Assembly (NCBI RefSeq): GCF_900114915.1
Contig: NZ_FOUS01000004.1
Location: forward strand, 372,001 to 436,000
Origin: Bradyrhizobium sp. Rc3b
Lineage (GTDB): Bacteria; Pseudomonadota; Alphaproteobacteria; Rhizobiales; Xanthobacteraceae
Direction of reading: 5' to 3'
DNA: 64,000 nucleotides
Positions 35,338-44,383 of this stretch are shown here, one piece after another. Each line of letters opens with the position of its first letter. Position 1 is the first letter of the stretch. Below the pieces are notes generated by a model. That model had not been told where the DNA came from. It saw only the letters and a list, made by a program, of their open reading frames with translations, and did no database searches. Made by a program: the position numbers and the translations under genes.

Positions 35338-36378
35338 ATGGCCTATCTCGAGCTCGATCGGGTCGCCAAGCAATTCGGGGCGCAGACTGTAGTCGACGAC
35401 TTCAGTCTCGCCGTGCGGAAGGGGGAGTTCATCTCCTTCCTCGGCCCTTCCGGCTGCGGCAAGACCACGACGTTGCAGATGATCGCGGGTTTCCTCGATC
35501 CCACGCGCGGCGCCATCCGCCTCGAGGGCAAGGACCTGACCGCGATCCATCCGGCCAAGCGCGGGCTCGGTATCGTGTTCCAGAGCTACGCGCTGTTTCC
35601 GCACATGACGGCGGCGGAGAACGTCGCCTTCGGTCTCGAGATGCGCAACGTGCCGCGCGCTGAACGAGCCGAGCGCGTTCGTGCCGCGCTCGCGATGGTC
35701 GGCCTCGCCGGCTTTGAGGACCGTCATCCCCGCCGCATGTCCGGCGGCCAGCAGCAGCGCGTGGCACTCGCCCGCGCGCTGGTGATCAAGCCGAGCGTGC
35801 TGCTGCTCGACGAGCCGCTGTCCAACCTCGACGCAAAACTGCGCGAGGAGATGCAGATCGAGCTGCGCCAGATCCAGCGCACTATCGGCACCACGACGAT
35901 TCTCGTCACGCACGACCAGAACGAGGCGATGTCGTTGTCCGACCGCATCGTGGTGATGAGCCAGGGCAAGATCGAGCAGATCGGCACGCCGCAGGAGACC
36001 TATGAGAAGCCGGCCTCGGCTTTCGTCTCGCAGTTCCTGGGCAAGACCAACGATTTTGCCGCGGCGGTCGATCGGACCGCCACGCCAGCGCGGGTGACGG
36101 CGGGCTCCTGGAGTGCGCCGGCACCGGCGGGCCTCAGCGGCCCCGTCACTGTCAGCATCCGTCCTGAAAGAATCGGCTTCGGCGATGCCGGCCTCAGCGC
36201 AAAGATCGTCACGCGCATCTTCCAGGGCAATCACTGGCTGTTCCAGTGCGACAGCGAATGCGGCCCCGCGATCGTGATCCGCCAGAATGACGGCAAGGCG
36301 CAGCCGGCCGAAGGCGAGGCGGTTCGCCTCGCCTGGCGACCCGAGGACATGAGTGTGCGCGCGAGGGCCCTCGCATGA
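35338..36378 (+). CDS. Polyamine-type ABC transporter ATPase (PotA-like)
   Basis: The 346-residue ATPase has Walker A GPSGCGKTTTLQM, signature [15 protein letters not shown], Walker B VLLLDEPLSNLD and switch VTHDQNEAM, followed by a C-terminal TOBE/OB-type domain (GPVTVSIRPERIGFGDAGLS) as in PotA and other spermidine/Fe transporters. Signature Ser is replaced by Met-Ser-Gly-Gly, which is common. The stop overlaps the first permease start. Confidence 0.94.
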   Translation: MAYLELDRVAKQFGAQTVVDDFSLAVRKGEFISFLGPSGCGKTTTLQMIAGFLDPTRGAIRLEGKDLTAIHPAKRGLGIVFQSYALFPHMTAAENVAFGLEMRNVPRAERAERVRAALAMVGLAGFEDRHPRRMSGGQQQRVALARALVIKPSVLLLDEPLSNLDAKLREEMQIELRQIQRTIGTTTILVTHDQNEAMSLSDRIVVMSQGKIEQIGTPQETYEKPASAFVSQFLGKTNDFAAAVDRTATPARVTAGSWSAPAPAGLSGPVTVSIRPERIGFGDAGLSAKIVTRIFQGNHWLFQCDSECGPAIVIRQNDGKAQPAEGEAVRLAWRPEDMSVRARALA

Positions 36379-37250
36379 GCGCGGTCGCCGAGGAGCGCAG
36401 CGCGCGTGCGCCGTGGGCGCTGACGGCGCCCGCCCTGATGCTGTTCGTCGGCGTGCTGCTGATTCCGCTGGCGATGACGGTGATGCTGTCGTTCCACGAT
36501 TGGGGCCAATACAAGGGCATCGAGCCGGTCTTCATCCTCAAGAACTGGCACGAGATCGCGACCGACCCCTATTACGCCGAGATGTTCTGGCGCACCTTTC
36601 GCATCGCGATCCTGACCACGCTGCTCACCGCGCTGCTCGGGGCGCCCGAAGCCTACATCCTCAATCGCATGAGCGGGCGCTGGAAGAGCTTCTTCCTGCT
36701 TGTCATTCTCGGACCGCTCTTGATCTCCGTGGTGGCGCGCACGCTGGGCTGGGCGCTGTTGTTCGGCGGCAACAACGGCCTCGTCAACAAGCTCCTGATG
36801 TCGCTTGGGGTGATGCGTTCCCCAATTCCCTTCATGTTTACCGAGACGGGCATGATCATTGCGCTCGCCCATGTGATGATGCCGTTCATGGTGCTGTCGG
36901 TGTGGGCTGCGCTGCAGCGGCTTGATCCGCAGATCGAGAATGCCGCGATGTCGCTCGGTGCGGGTCCCGCCACCATCATCCGGCGGATCATCATGCCGCA
37001 GATCATGCCGGGTGTGCTGTCGGGTGCGATCATCGTGTTTTCGCTCTCGGCCAGCGCGTTTGCAACGCCCGCAATCATCGGCGGCCGCCGGCTCAAGGTC
37101 GCGGCGACGCTCGCCTATGACGAATTTCTCAACACGCTGAACTGGCCGCTGGGTGCGGCGGTCGCCACGCTCCTGCTGGTCGCGCTGGTGCTGATCGTCG
37201 TCGGCAGCAACGCGCTGATCGAGCGGCGCTATGCCGAGGTGTTCCGATGA
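36375..37250 (+). CDS. Polyamine-type ABC transporter permease 1 (PotB-like)
   Basis: The 291-residue protein has about six membrane helices, starting APALMLFVGVLLIPLAMTVM, and the EAA loop ENAAMSLGAGPATIIRRIIMPQIMPG. The second half has SASAFATPAIIGGRRLKVAA, typical of PotB relatives. It is coupled by ATGA overlaps to the ATPase before it and the second permease after it. Confidence 0.93.
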   Translation: MSAVAEERSARAPWALTAPALMLFVGVLLIPLAMTVMLSFHDWGQYKGIEPVFILKNWHEIATDPYYAEMFWRTFRIAILTTLLTALLGAPEAYILNRMSGRWKSFFLLVILGPLLISVVARTLGWALLFGGNNGLVNKLLMSLGVMRSPIPFMFTETGMIIALAHVMMPFMVLSVWAALQRLDPQIENAAMSLGAGPATIIRRIIMPQIMPGVLSGAIIVFSLSASAFATPAIIGGRRLKVAATLAYDEFLNTLNWPLGAAVATLLLVALVLIVVGSNALIERRYAEVFR

Positions 37251-38053
37251 GACGGAACGGCCCGCTGGCGCTGATCTTCCATACCTTCTTCGTCATCGTC
37301 ATGGTGGCGCCGATCCTGGTGGTCTGCCTCGTGGCTTTCACGCCAGAAGGCTTCCTGTCACTGCCGACCAACGGCTTCTCGCTGCGCTGGTTCAAGACGA
37401 TCGCGAACTATCCCGAATTCATCCACGCCTTCTGGGTCAGCCTTGGCCTCGGTGCGCTATCATCATTCGTCGCGCTGCTGTTCGCGGTGCCGGCGGCATT
37501 GGCGATCGCGCGCTATCGATTCCGCGGCCGTGATGCGCTGGCCGCGCTGTTCCTCTCGCCGCTGATGATCCCGCATGTCGTGCTCGGCATCGCCTTCCTG
37601 CGCTTCTTCACCTCGGCCGGCCTCGGCGGCAGTTTTGCCGCGCTGATCATCGCGCATGTCATCATCGTGTTTCCGTTCGCGCTGCGGCTGACGCTTGCGG
37701 CCGCGACAGGCATGGACCGCACCGTCGAGATAGCGGCGGTCTCGCTCGGCGCCGGCGGCTGGACGCTGTTTCGCCGCGTGACCCTGCCGTTGATCCTGCC
37801 CGGCGTCATCAGCGGCTGGGCGCTCGCCTTCATCCAGTCCTTCGACGATCTCACCATGACCGTCTTCCTTGCAGCACCCGGCACCGAGACGCTGCCGGTG
37901 CGCATGTTCCTTTATATCCAGGACAACATCGATCCGCTGGTGACGTCGGTCTCGGCCTGCGTGATCGCTGTGACCATGACCGCTCTCATTCTGCTTGACC
38001 GCTTCTACGGGCTCGACCGCGTGCTCGCCGGCAAAGGCGATACGGGGCGATAG
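37247..38053 (+). CDS. Polyamine-type ABC transporter permease 2 (PotC-like)
   Basis: The 268-residue protein starts RRNGPLALIFHTFFVIVMVA and has six predicted helices. The EAA loop reads EIAAVSLGAGGWTLFRRVTLPLILPG, followed by FIQSFDDLTMTVFLAAPGTETLP, the PotC hallmark. It forms a heterodimer with the preceding permease. The oxidase genes begin 8 bp downstream. Confidence 0.94.
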   Translation: MRRNGPLALIFHTFFVIVMVAPILVVCLVAFTPEGFLSLPTNGFSLRWFKTIANYPEFIHAFWVSLGLGALSSFVALLFAVPAALAIARYRFRGRDALAALFLSPLMIPHVVLGIAFLRFFTSAGLGGSFAALIIAHVIIVFPFALRLTLAAATGMDRTVEIAAVSLGAGGWTLFRRVTLPLILPGVISGWALAFIQSFDDLTMTVFLAAPGTETLPVRMFLYIQDNIDPLVTSVSACVIAVTMTALILLDRFYGLDRVLAGKGDTGR

Positions 38054-38061
38054 GAGAACTT

Positions 38062-39198
38062 ATGCAAACGGATTACGACGTCGCCGTCATCGGCGGCGGG
38101 TTGCTCGGCTCCGCGATTGCCTGGGGCCTCGGCCGGCTCGGCAAGAAGGTTGCCGTGCTCGACGAAGGCGACATCACCAAGCGCGCCTCGCGTGCGAACT
38201 TTGCGCTGGTCTGGGTGCAGAGCAAGGGCCTCGGCATGCCCGCCTATACGGTCTGGACCGTGCAGGCGTCGCAGGCTTGGGGCCGGCTTGCTTCCGAGCT
38301 GAAGCAACAGACCGGCCTTGATGTCTCGCTTCAGCAGAATGGCGGCTTTCACCTCACGCTCGGCGAGGACGAGTTCGGCCAGCGAACCGAGCTGGTCAAG
38401 CGGATGCACAACCAGGCCGGTGCTGCCGACTACAAGATGGAGATGCTCTCCGCATCCGAGGTGAAGAAGTCGCTGCCGCTGATCGGACCGGAGGTTTCCG
38501 GTGGCAGCTATTGCCCGCTCGACGGCCACGTCAATTCGCTGCGCACGTTCCGCGCCTTCCACACCGGCTTCAGGGCATTCGGCATCGACTATTTCCCGGA
38601 GCGTCCGGTCTCAGCGATCAGCAAGAGCGGCGGCGAATTCCGCCTGACCACGCCGCAGGGCGAGCTGCGCGCCGCCAAGATCGTGCTCGCCGCCGGTAAT
38701 GCCAACCAGACGCTGGCGCCGATGGTCGGCCTCTACGCGCCGATGGGCCCGACCCGCGGCCAGATCGTGGTGACCGAGCGCACCATGCCGTTCCTGCCGC
38801 ATCCCCTCACCACGATCCGCCAGACCGACGAAGGCACGGTGATGATCGGCGACAGCAAGGAAGACGAGCTCGACGATCGCGCGCTGAAGCATTCGATCAG
38901 CGCCGTGATGACCGATCGCGCGCAGCGCATGTTCCCGCATCTGTCGCGGCTCAACGTGGTCAGGAGCTGGGCCGGCATCCGCGTCATGCCGCAGGACGGT
39001 TTTCCGATCTATGACCAGTCGGAGACGCATCCCGGCGCATTCGTCGCCTGCTGCCATTCCGGCGTGACGCTGGCCTCCAACCATGCCTTCGAGATCGCGC
39101 GCATGGTCGCACAGGGCGCGCTCGAGCCGGAGCTGGTTGGTGCGTTCTCCGCCAGCCGGTTCGGCGACGCGGGGGCTGCGAACAACAGCGGCTATTAG
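38062..39198 (+). CDS. FAD-dependent amine/D-amino-acid dehydrogenase, DadA-like subunit (beta 1)
   Basis: The 378-residue flavoprotein has the dinucleotide motif VIGGGLLGSAIAWGLGRLG and the family sequence ASRANFALVWVQSKGLG. The C-terminal half has TRGQIVVTERTMPFLPHPLT and SWAGIRVMPQDGFPIYDQSE. It belongs to the DadA/glycine oxidase fold (DAO). In HcnABC-, OoxAB- and D-hydroxyproline-type dehydrogenases such a chain holds the amine substrate. A second DAO chain lies at 40935 in the same operon. Confidence 0.9.
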   Translation: MQTDYDVAVIGGGLLGSAIAWGLGRLGKKVAVLDEGDITKRASRANFALVWVQSKGLGMPAYTVWTVQASQAWGRLASELKQQTGLDVSLQQNGGFHLTLGEDEFGQRTELVKRMHNQAGAADYKMEMLSASEVKKSLPLIGPEVSGGSYCPLDGHVNSLRTFRAFHTGFRAFGIDYFPERPVSAISKSGGEFRLTTPQGELRAAKIVLAAGNANQTLAPMVGLYAPMGPTRGQIVVTERTMPFLPHPLTTIRQTDEGTVMIGDSKEDELDDRALKHSISAVMTDRAQRMFPHLSRLNVVRSWAGIRVMPQDGFPIYDQSETHPGAFVACCHSGVTLASNHAFEIARMVAQGALEPELVGAFSASRFGDAGAANNSGY

Positions 39199-39226
39199 AG
39201 AATTTTAAGGAGCCACGAGGCATCCC

Positions 39227-39523
39227 ATGTTTAAGAGATCCGAACAGGACAAACGTCCGCAGGTGCAGATCCTCGTCGATGGCGTTGCCGTTGCCGCGCG
39301 CCAGGGCGACACCGTCTCTGCCGCGCTGCTGGCCTCCGGCTTGGACGCGCGGCGTTCGACTGCGGTGAGCGGCGCGCCGCGTCTGCCCTATTGCATGATG
39401 GGCGTCTGCTTCGACTGCCTCGTCACCATCGACGGTGTCGGCAACCGCCAGGGCTGCCTCGTGCCTGTCGCCGAGGGCATGCAGATCGAGATTCAGAAGG
39501 GCAAGCGGGAGATCGGAAAATGA
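39227..39523 (+). CDS. (2Fe-2S)-binding small subunit of amine dehydrogenase (gamma)
   Basis: The 98-residue protein has four cysteines C56, C61, C64 and C77 in YCMMGVCFDCLVTIDG and RQGCLVP, the plant-type ferredoxin pattern seen in the N-terminal part of sarcosine oxidase alpha chains and in HcnA/SoxA-like small subunits. A GGAGCC ribosome site precedes the ATG. The stop overlaps the next gene by ATGA. It should pass electrons between the flavin chains. Confidence 0.92.
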   Translation: MFKRSEQDKRPQVQILVDGVAVAARQGDTVSAALLASGLDARRSTAVSGAPRLPYCMMGVCFDCLVTIDGVGNRQGCLVPVAEGMQIEIQKGKREIGK

Positions 39524-40938
39524 CTGTGGCTCCCAAACGCGAAGCCTATGATGTCGTGGTGATCGGCGCCGGGCCAGCGGGCCTTGCTGCCGCTGCGACC
39601 TCCGCCGAAGCCGGCCTCTCGACGTTGCTGCTCGACGAGAACATCGGCCCGGGCGGCCAGGTGTTCCGCGCAATTTCGTCCACACCGGTGACCGATCGCA
39701 ATCAACTCGGCGCCGATTATTGGGTCGGTGCCGATCTCGTGCAGGCGCTGCGTACGACCAGCGCCGAGGTCATCCATCGTGCCACGGTCTGGAGCCTGGA
39801 CCGCAACCTCGAGATCGCCGTCTCGGTCGGCGGCGCGTCCGCCTTCGTCAAGGCGCAGCGCGTGATCCTTGCGACCGGCGCACTGGAGCGGCCGTTTCCG
39901 ATTCCCGGCTGGACGCTGCCGGGCGTGATGACCGCGGGTGCGGCGCAGACCATGCTGAAATCATCGGCGCTGGTGCCTGATGGCCGCACGGTGATCGCAG
40001 GGCAGGGGCCGCTGCTGTGGCTGCTCGCCGCGCAGATCCTGCGCCTCGGCGGCCGCATCGACCGCATCCTCGACACCACCGAGCGCGGCAATTACTTCGC
40101 AGCGCTGCCGCACGCCTTCGCCTTCCTGACCTCACCCTATTTCACCAAGGGCCTCGCGATGATGCGCGAGGTGAAGGCGAAGGTGCAGGTCGTCTCCGGC
40201 GTCACGGAGCTCTCGGCGGCTGGCGAGGGCCAGCTCGCCAGCGTCAGCTATGTTGCCGGCGGCAAGCGCGACACCATTCCCGCGGATTTGCTGCTGCTGC
40301 ATCAGGGCGTCGTGCCCAACGTCAACCTCGCGATGTCCGCCGGTGTCGAGCATCGCTGGGACGATCTGCAACTCTGCTGGTCGCCGGTGCTGGACGCGAG
40401 CGGCAATTCGTCGGTCGCCGGCATTGCGATCGCCGGCGACGGCGCCGGCATTGGCGGTGCCAATGCCGCCGTGGTGCGCGGACGCATCGCGGCGCGCGCG
40501 GCAGTCGAAGCGTTGGTACCCGCGGCTGCCGCAAAACTTCCGTCGATGACAGCGTTGCGTACCGATCTCGCCAGGGCCGAGCGCGGCCGCGTCTTCCTCG
40601 ACACGCTGTTCCGCCCGGCGCCGCAGTTCCGGATTCCCTCGGGCGACACCATCGTCTGTCGCTGCGAAGAGGTGACCGCAAAGGACGTCCTCGATTCCGT
40701 CGCGATCGGCGCGACCGGGCCGAACCAGCTTAAGGCCTATCGCCGCACCGGCATGGGTCCGTGCCAGGGTCGGCTCTGCGGCCTCACCGTCACCGAGCTG
40801 ATGGCGCAGGCGCGCGGCAAGACTCCGCAGGAGATCGGCTATTACCGGCTGCGCGCGCCGGTGAAGCCGATCACGCTCGCCGAGCTCGCGGCCGTTCCGA
40901 AGAGCGAGGCTGACGTCAAGGCGGTGGTGCGCGGATGA
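39520..40938 (+). CDS. NAD(P)/FAD-dependent oxidoreductase, HcnB/OoxA-like (alpha)
   Basis: The 472-residue protein has the FAD motif VVVIGAGPAGLAAAATSAE and a second dinucleotide fold around VILATGALERPFPIPGWTLP. Near the C-terminus it has a BFD-like 2Fe-2S site: TIVCRCEEVTAKDVLDSV and GPCQGRLCGLTVTEL. This architecture matches opine oxidase A, HcnB and the alpha subunit of D-hydroxyproline/proline dehydrogenases. The chosen ATG overlaps the gamma stop. It forms the complex core with the gamma and beta chains. Confidence 0.92.
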   Translation: MTVAPKREAYDVVVIGAGPAGLAAAATSAEAGLSTLLLDENIGPGGQVFRAISSTPVTDRNQLGADYWVGADLVQALRTTSAEVIHRATVWSLDRNLEIAVSVGGASAFVKAQRVILATGALERPFPIPGWTLPGVMTAGAAQTMLKSSALVPDGRTVIAGQGPLLWLLAAQILRLGGRIDRILDTTERGNYFAALPHAFAFLTSPYFTKGLAMMREVKAKVQVVSGVTELSAAGEGQLASVSYVAGGKRDTIPADLLLLHQGVVPNVNLAMSAGVEHRWDDLQLCWSPVLDASGNSSVAGIAIAGDGAGIGGANAAVVRGRIAARAAVEALVPAAAAKLPSMTALRTDLARAERGRVFLDTLFRPAPQFRIPSGDTIVCRCEEVTAKDVLDSVAIGATGPNQLKAYRRTGMGPCQGRLCGLTVTELMAQARGKTPQEIGYYRLRAPVKPITLAELAAVPKSEADVKAVVRG

Positions 40939-42056
40939 CAAGATGCGTGGATGCGATCGTCGTCGGCGGCGGCATCCACGGATGCTCCACCGCGCTGCAT
41001 TTGTGCCTCGCCGGCCTCAAGCCGGTGCTGATCGAGAAGGATTATGCCGGACGCCACGCCTCCGGCGTCAATGCTGGCGGCGTCCGCCAGCTCGCGCGAC
41101 ACATCCCGGAGATTCCGCTTTCGATCCGCTCGATGGGAATCTGGGAGAAGATCAGGGATCTGCTCGACGACGATTGCAGCTTCGAGAGCCACGGCCAGGT
41201 GCTGGTCGCCGAGAACGAGGAGGAGCTCAGCGTTTGCCGCGCGCGCGTGGCCGAACTCAATGCGCTCGGCTTCACCCACGAAGAACTGATCGACGCGACT
41301 GAATTGCGCCGGCTGGTGCCGGCGGTGGCTGAAAGCTGTCCCGGCGGCGTGGTCTCACGCCGCGACGGTGCCGCCAATCCGGCGCAGACGACGACGGCGT
41401 TCCGCCGCAGGGCCGGACAGCTCGGCGCGACCGTGCGCGAGGGCGTCGCCGCCAGCAACATCCGCTACAGCGATGGGCTCTGGCACGTCGATGTCGGCAC
41501 CGAAACCTTTGCTGCGCCGGTGCTGGTCAACGCCGCCGGCGCCTGGGCCGGCAAGATCGCGGCTGCGCTCGGCGAGCCCGTGCCGGTCGAGACCGTGGCG
41601 CCGATGCTGATGATCACCTCGCGCGTGCCGCACTTCATCGACCCCGTCGTGATCCTGCGTGGGCGAAAGTTGTCCTTCAAGCAGTTCTCCAACGGCACGG
41701 TGCTGATCGGCGGCGGCCATCTGGCAACGCCTGATCAGGATCGCAACGAGACGGTGCTGGACTGGAAGAGCCTCGCCATCAGCGCCCGCACCGTGTTCAA
41801 GCTGTTCCCGGTGATGCGCAGCGCCACGATCGTCCGCGCCTGGGCCGGGATCGAAGCGAAGATGAAGGACGATATTCCCGTGTTCGGGCCGAGCAGCCGT
41901 CACAAGGGGCTCTATCACCAGTTCGGCTTCTCGCTGCACGGCTTTCAGCTCGGCCCCGGCGCCGGCGCTGTCATGGCCGAGCTGATCGTCAACGGCGGCA
42001 CCCAGACCCGCGTCGGTGATCTCGGCATCGACCGCTTCCATCCCACTACGCTCTAG
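40935..42056 (+). CDS. FAD-dependent amine/D-amino-acid dehydrogenase, second DAO-type subunit (beta 2)
   Basis: The 373-residue flavoprotein has VVGGGIHGCSTALHLCLAGL and a HASGVNAGGVRQLARHIPEI segment, the FAD-anchoring region of sarcosine oxidase beta and OoxB-like chains, plus RAWAGIEAKMKDDIPVFGPS at the C-terminal end. It shares the fold but little detailed sequence with the 38062 chain. One of the two may be the true partner of alpha/gamma, the other a separate oxidase. The ATG overlaps the alpha stop. Confidence 0.9.
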   Translation: MTRCVDAIVVGGGIHGCSTALHLCLAGLKPVLIEKDYAGRHASGVNAGGVRQLARHIPEIPLSIRSMGIWEKIRDLLDDDCSFESHGQVLVAENEEELSVCRARVAELNALGFTHEELIDATELRRLVPAVAESCPGGVVSRRDGAANPAQTTTAFRRRAGQLGATVREGVAASNIRYSDGLWHVDVGTETFAAPVLVNAAGAWAGKIAAALGEPVPVETVAPMLMITSRVPHFIDPVVILRGRKLSFKQFSNGTVLIGGGHLATPDQDRNETVLDWKSLAISARTVFKLFPVMRSATIVRAWAGIEAKMKDDIPVFGPSSRHKGLYHQFGFSLHGFQLGPGAGAVMAELIVNGGTQTRVGDLGIDRFHPTTL

Positions 42057-42071
42057 CAACAAGAGGACATC

Positions 42072-42419
42072 ATGAGCATCAACCGCAGCATCCGCACGCC
42101 CATCATGCACCGGGTCGTCGAGGCCAACGGCTTCGTCTTCCTCGGCGGCACCATTGCCGACGACACCTCGGTCTCGATGGGTGACCAGACTCGCAACATC
42201 CTCGGCAAGATCGCCGGCTATCTGAAGGAAGCCGGCACCGACAAGAGCCGCGTCGTCAGCGCCTCGATCTTCGTCACGGATCTCTCCAAGAAGAAGGAGA
42301 TGGACGCGGCCTGGACCGAATTCTTCGGCGACAATCTGCCGACCCGCGCCACGGTCGGCGTTGCCGATCTCGGCGGCAGCGCGCTGATCGAGGTGGTGGT
42401 CACCGCACTGAAGGGCTGA
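42072..42419 (+). CDS. RidA family imine/enamine deaminase
   Basis: The 115-residue protein has the YjgF/RidA layout: HRVVEANGFVFLGGTIADDT, DKSRVVSASIFVTDLSKKKE and PTRATVGVADLGGSALIEVV. The arginine of TRATV is the conserved substrate-binding Arg. RidA hydrolyses reactive imines to keto compounds. As the last gene of an amine-oxidation operon, it probably handles the imine made by the flavoenzymes. A GAGGAC ribosome site precedes the ATG. Confidence 0.92.
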   Translation: MSINRSIRTPIMHRVVEANGFVFLGGTIADDTSVSMGDQTRNILGKIAGYLKEAGTDKSRVVSASIFVTDLSKKKEMDAAWTEFFGDNLPTRATVGVADLGGSALIEVVVTALKG

Positions 42420-42427
42420 ACGCGACA

Positions 42428-42459
42428 GGGACGTCGGCGCTCTCCGGCGCCGGCGTCCC
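42428..42459 (+). terminator. Strong stem-loop ending the amine-oxidation operon
   Basis: GGGACGTCGGCGC (42428-42440) pairs with GGCGCCGGCGTCC-C (42447-42459) as a 13-bp stem with one G-T pair and a 6-base loop, 9 bases after the ridA stop. There is no T-tract after it, so it may protect the 3' end or act with Rho rather than as a classical terminator. Confidence 0.6.
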
Positions 42460-42583
42460 TCGCGCGGTGCCTTGATCTCGCCCTTGGAAGGTAATACTTA
42501 GAGGCTCCCTCAATCAGGACATTCGAGAGCCATGGATTTTACCCCGACCGCAAAGCCCATCCGCCTTGCTCACGGGGAATTCC

Positions 42584-44197
42584 ATGCCTGCTTCAATCAT
42601 CCTGTCGAATCTGTCGCTGTCCACGCCTGACGGCCGTTCTCTCTTTTCCAACCTCGATCTGACGTTCGGCGCCGAGCGGACCGGCCTCGTCGGCCGCAAT
42701 GGCGTCGGGAAAACCACGCTGCTTGCATCGATCTCCGGGGAGCACCGTCCCCCCGCGGGACATGTCGCCGTCACCGGATCCGTTGGCTTGCTGCGCCAGG
42801 ATGTCCAGCTCTCAGCGGGCGCGACGGTGGCCGATCTGTTCGGAGCGCGGGATCAACTCGCGTTGCTTCGCCAGGCTGAGCGCGGCGAAGCTTCGGCCGA
42901 CGACCTCGCCGAGGTCGATTGGACTCTCGAAGCGCGCTTGCAAGTCGCCCTTGCACGTCTCGGGTTCGATCTCGCTCCCGAGACCGAACTGGAGCGGCTG
43001 TCCGGCGGCCAGATCACGCGGATTCGGCTCGCCGCATTGGTCTTTGCCGAGCCGGACTTCCTGCTGCTGGACGAGCCAACCAACAATCTTGACCAGGACG
43101 GCCGCAAAGCGGTGATCGATCTCCTCGCGGCCTGGCGCGGCGGCGCGATCGTCGTCAGCCACGATCGGCGCCTGCTCGACACGATGGACGCGATTGTCGA
43201 GCTGACGTCGCTCGGAGCCACGCGATACGGCGGCAATTGGAGCCGTTACCGCGAACAGAAAGCCGTCGAGCTCGCTGCCGTCAGGCACGACCTCGCGCAT
43301 GCCGAGAGACGGCTATTCGAGATCGACGGCAAGGCGCAGGAGGCCGCGGAGAAGAAAGCGCGCAAGGACAGCGGCGGCAGGAAGAAGCGTGCCAAGGGCG
43401 ACATGCCGCGCATCCTGGCCGGGGCGCGCAAGGATCGCAGCGAGGATACCGGCGGCAAGACCGCACAAATCGCCGAGCGGCAGCGCGCGGAGGCGCTTCA
43501 AGCCGTCGACGAGGCGCGCCGGCGCGTCGAAATTCTTCAGCCGCTCTCCGTCAAGCTGCCCGCGACCGGCCTGCCGGCCGGCAGGGAGGTGCTTTGGCTC
43601 GACGGCGTCAGCGCCGGCTACCGGCCGGAGCAACCGGTCCTGCGCGATCTCTCATTCGCCGTCGTCGGTCCGGAGCGCGTCGCGCTGGTCGGGCCCAACG
43701 GCTCCGGCAAGACGACACTGCTGAAGCTGATCGCGGGCGAGCTGCGTCCGCTCTCGGGCACCCTGCGGGTCAGGCCGGATTTCGCGCTGTTCGATCAGAA
43801 GGTCAGCCTGCTCGATCCCGCGTTCTCCATCCTGGACAATTTTCGGCGCCTCAATCCGAAGGCGGGCGCGAACGAATGCCATGCCGCGCTGGCGCGGTTC
43901 ATGTTTCGCGCCGACGCCGCCTTACAGGCAGCCGGAAGCCTCAGTGGCGGGCAAATGTTTCGGGCGGGCCTCGCTTGCGTGCTGGGCGGGTCATCGCCGC
44001 CGTCGCTGCTGATCCTGGATGAGCCGACCAATCATCTCGACATCGAGTCCATCGAAGCGGTCGAAGCAGGCTTGATGGCCTATGACGGCGCGCTGCTCGT
44101 CGTCAGTCATGATGAAGCGTTCTTGCAGGCGATCGGGGTCACGCGACGGCTCGATCTCGCCGCCAAGGTCCTGCGCACTCATGGCGGGATCGTCTGA
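42584..44197 (+). CDS. ABC-F family ATPase
   Basis: The 537-residue protein has two ATPase domains and no membrane part. Domain 1 has GRNGVGKTTLLAS, LSGGQITRIRLAAL and LLLDEPTNNLD; domain 2 has [28 protein letters not shown] and LILDEPTNHLD. The linker (residues about 215-320) is long, helical and rich in Arg/Lys, as in ribosome-binding ABC-F proteins. A GGGGA site precedes the ATG at 42584; an in-frame TTG six codons earlier is less likely. ABC-F members act at the ribosome in translation rescue or antibiotic resistance; which applies is unclear. Confidence 0.9.
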   Translation: MPASIILSNLSLSTPDGRSLFSNLDLTFGAERTGLVGRNGVGKTTLLASISGEHRPPAGHVAVTGSVGLLRQDVQLSAGATVADLFGARDQLALLRQAERGEASADDLAEVDWTLEARLQVALARLGFDLAPETELERLSGGQITRIRLAALVFAEPDFLLLDEPTNNLDQDGRKAVIDLLAAWRGGAIVVSHDRRLLDTMDAIVELTSLGATRYGGNWSRYREQKAVELAAVRHDLAHAERRLFEIDGKAQEAAEKKARKDSGGRKKRAKGDMPRILAGARKDRSEDTGGKTAQIAERQRAEALQAVDEARRRVEILQPLSVKLPATGLPAGREVLWLDGVSAGYRPEQPVLRDLSFAVVGPERVALVGPNGSGKTTLLKLIAGELRPLSGTLRVRPDFALFDQKVSLLDPAFSILDNFRRLNPKAGANECHAALARFMFRADAALQAAGSLSGGQMFRAGLACVLGGSSPPSLLILDEPTNHLDIESIEAVEAGLMAYDGALLVVSHDEAFLQAIGVTRRLDLAAKVLRTHGGIV

Positions 44198-44229
44198 TCC
44201 CGCCCGGCGGTCCTGATATGGCAGTGATT

Positions 44230-44265
44230 TTCAAAAACCCGACGCCCTGCCCCCAGCGCGTCGGG
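44230..44265 (-). terminator. Rho-independent terminator of dctA
   Basis: Read on the minus strand, CCCGACGC pairs with GCGTCGGG (bases 44265-44258 and 44245-44238) as an 8-bp stem, followed directly by TTTTTGAAAA. This is the standard intrinsic terminator form and lies 119 bp beyond the dctA stop. In the plus direction the stem is followed by TGGAAAAAA, so it does not work as an intrinsic terminator for the ABC-F gene. It is the clearest intrinsic terminator in the window. Confidence 0.85.
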
Positions 44266-44383
44266 TGGAAAAAATGAGTATCAATCCGTGATCCCAACGC
44301 AACTGTTGTGACGCGTCCCGCAGCAATTGACCACTCCGGGAAACTACCGCGTCGGAATCGCGCTGAGCCGGCCGGTTTGCAAC

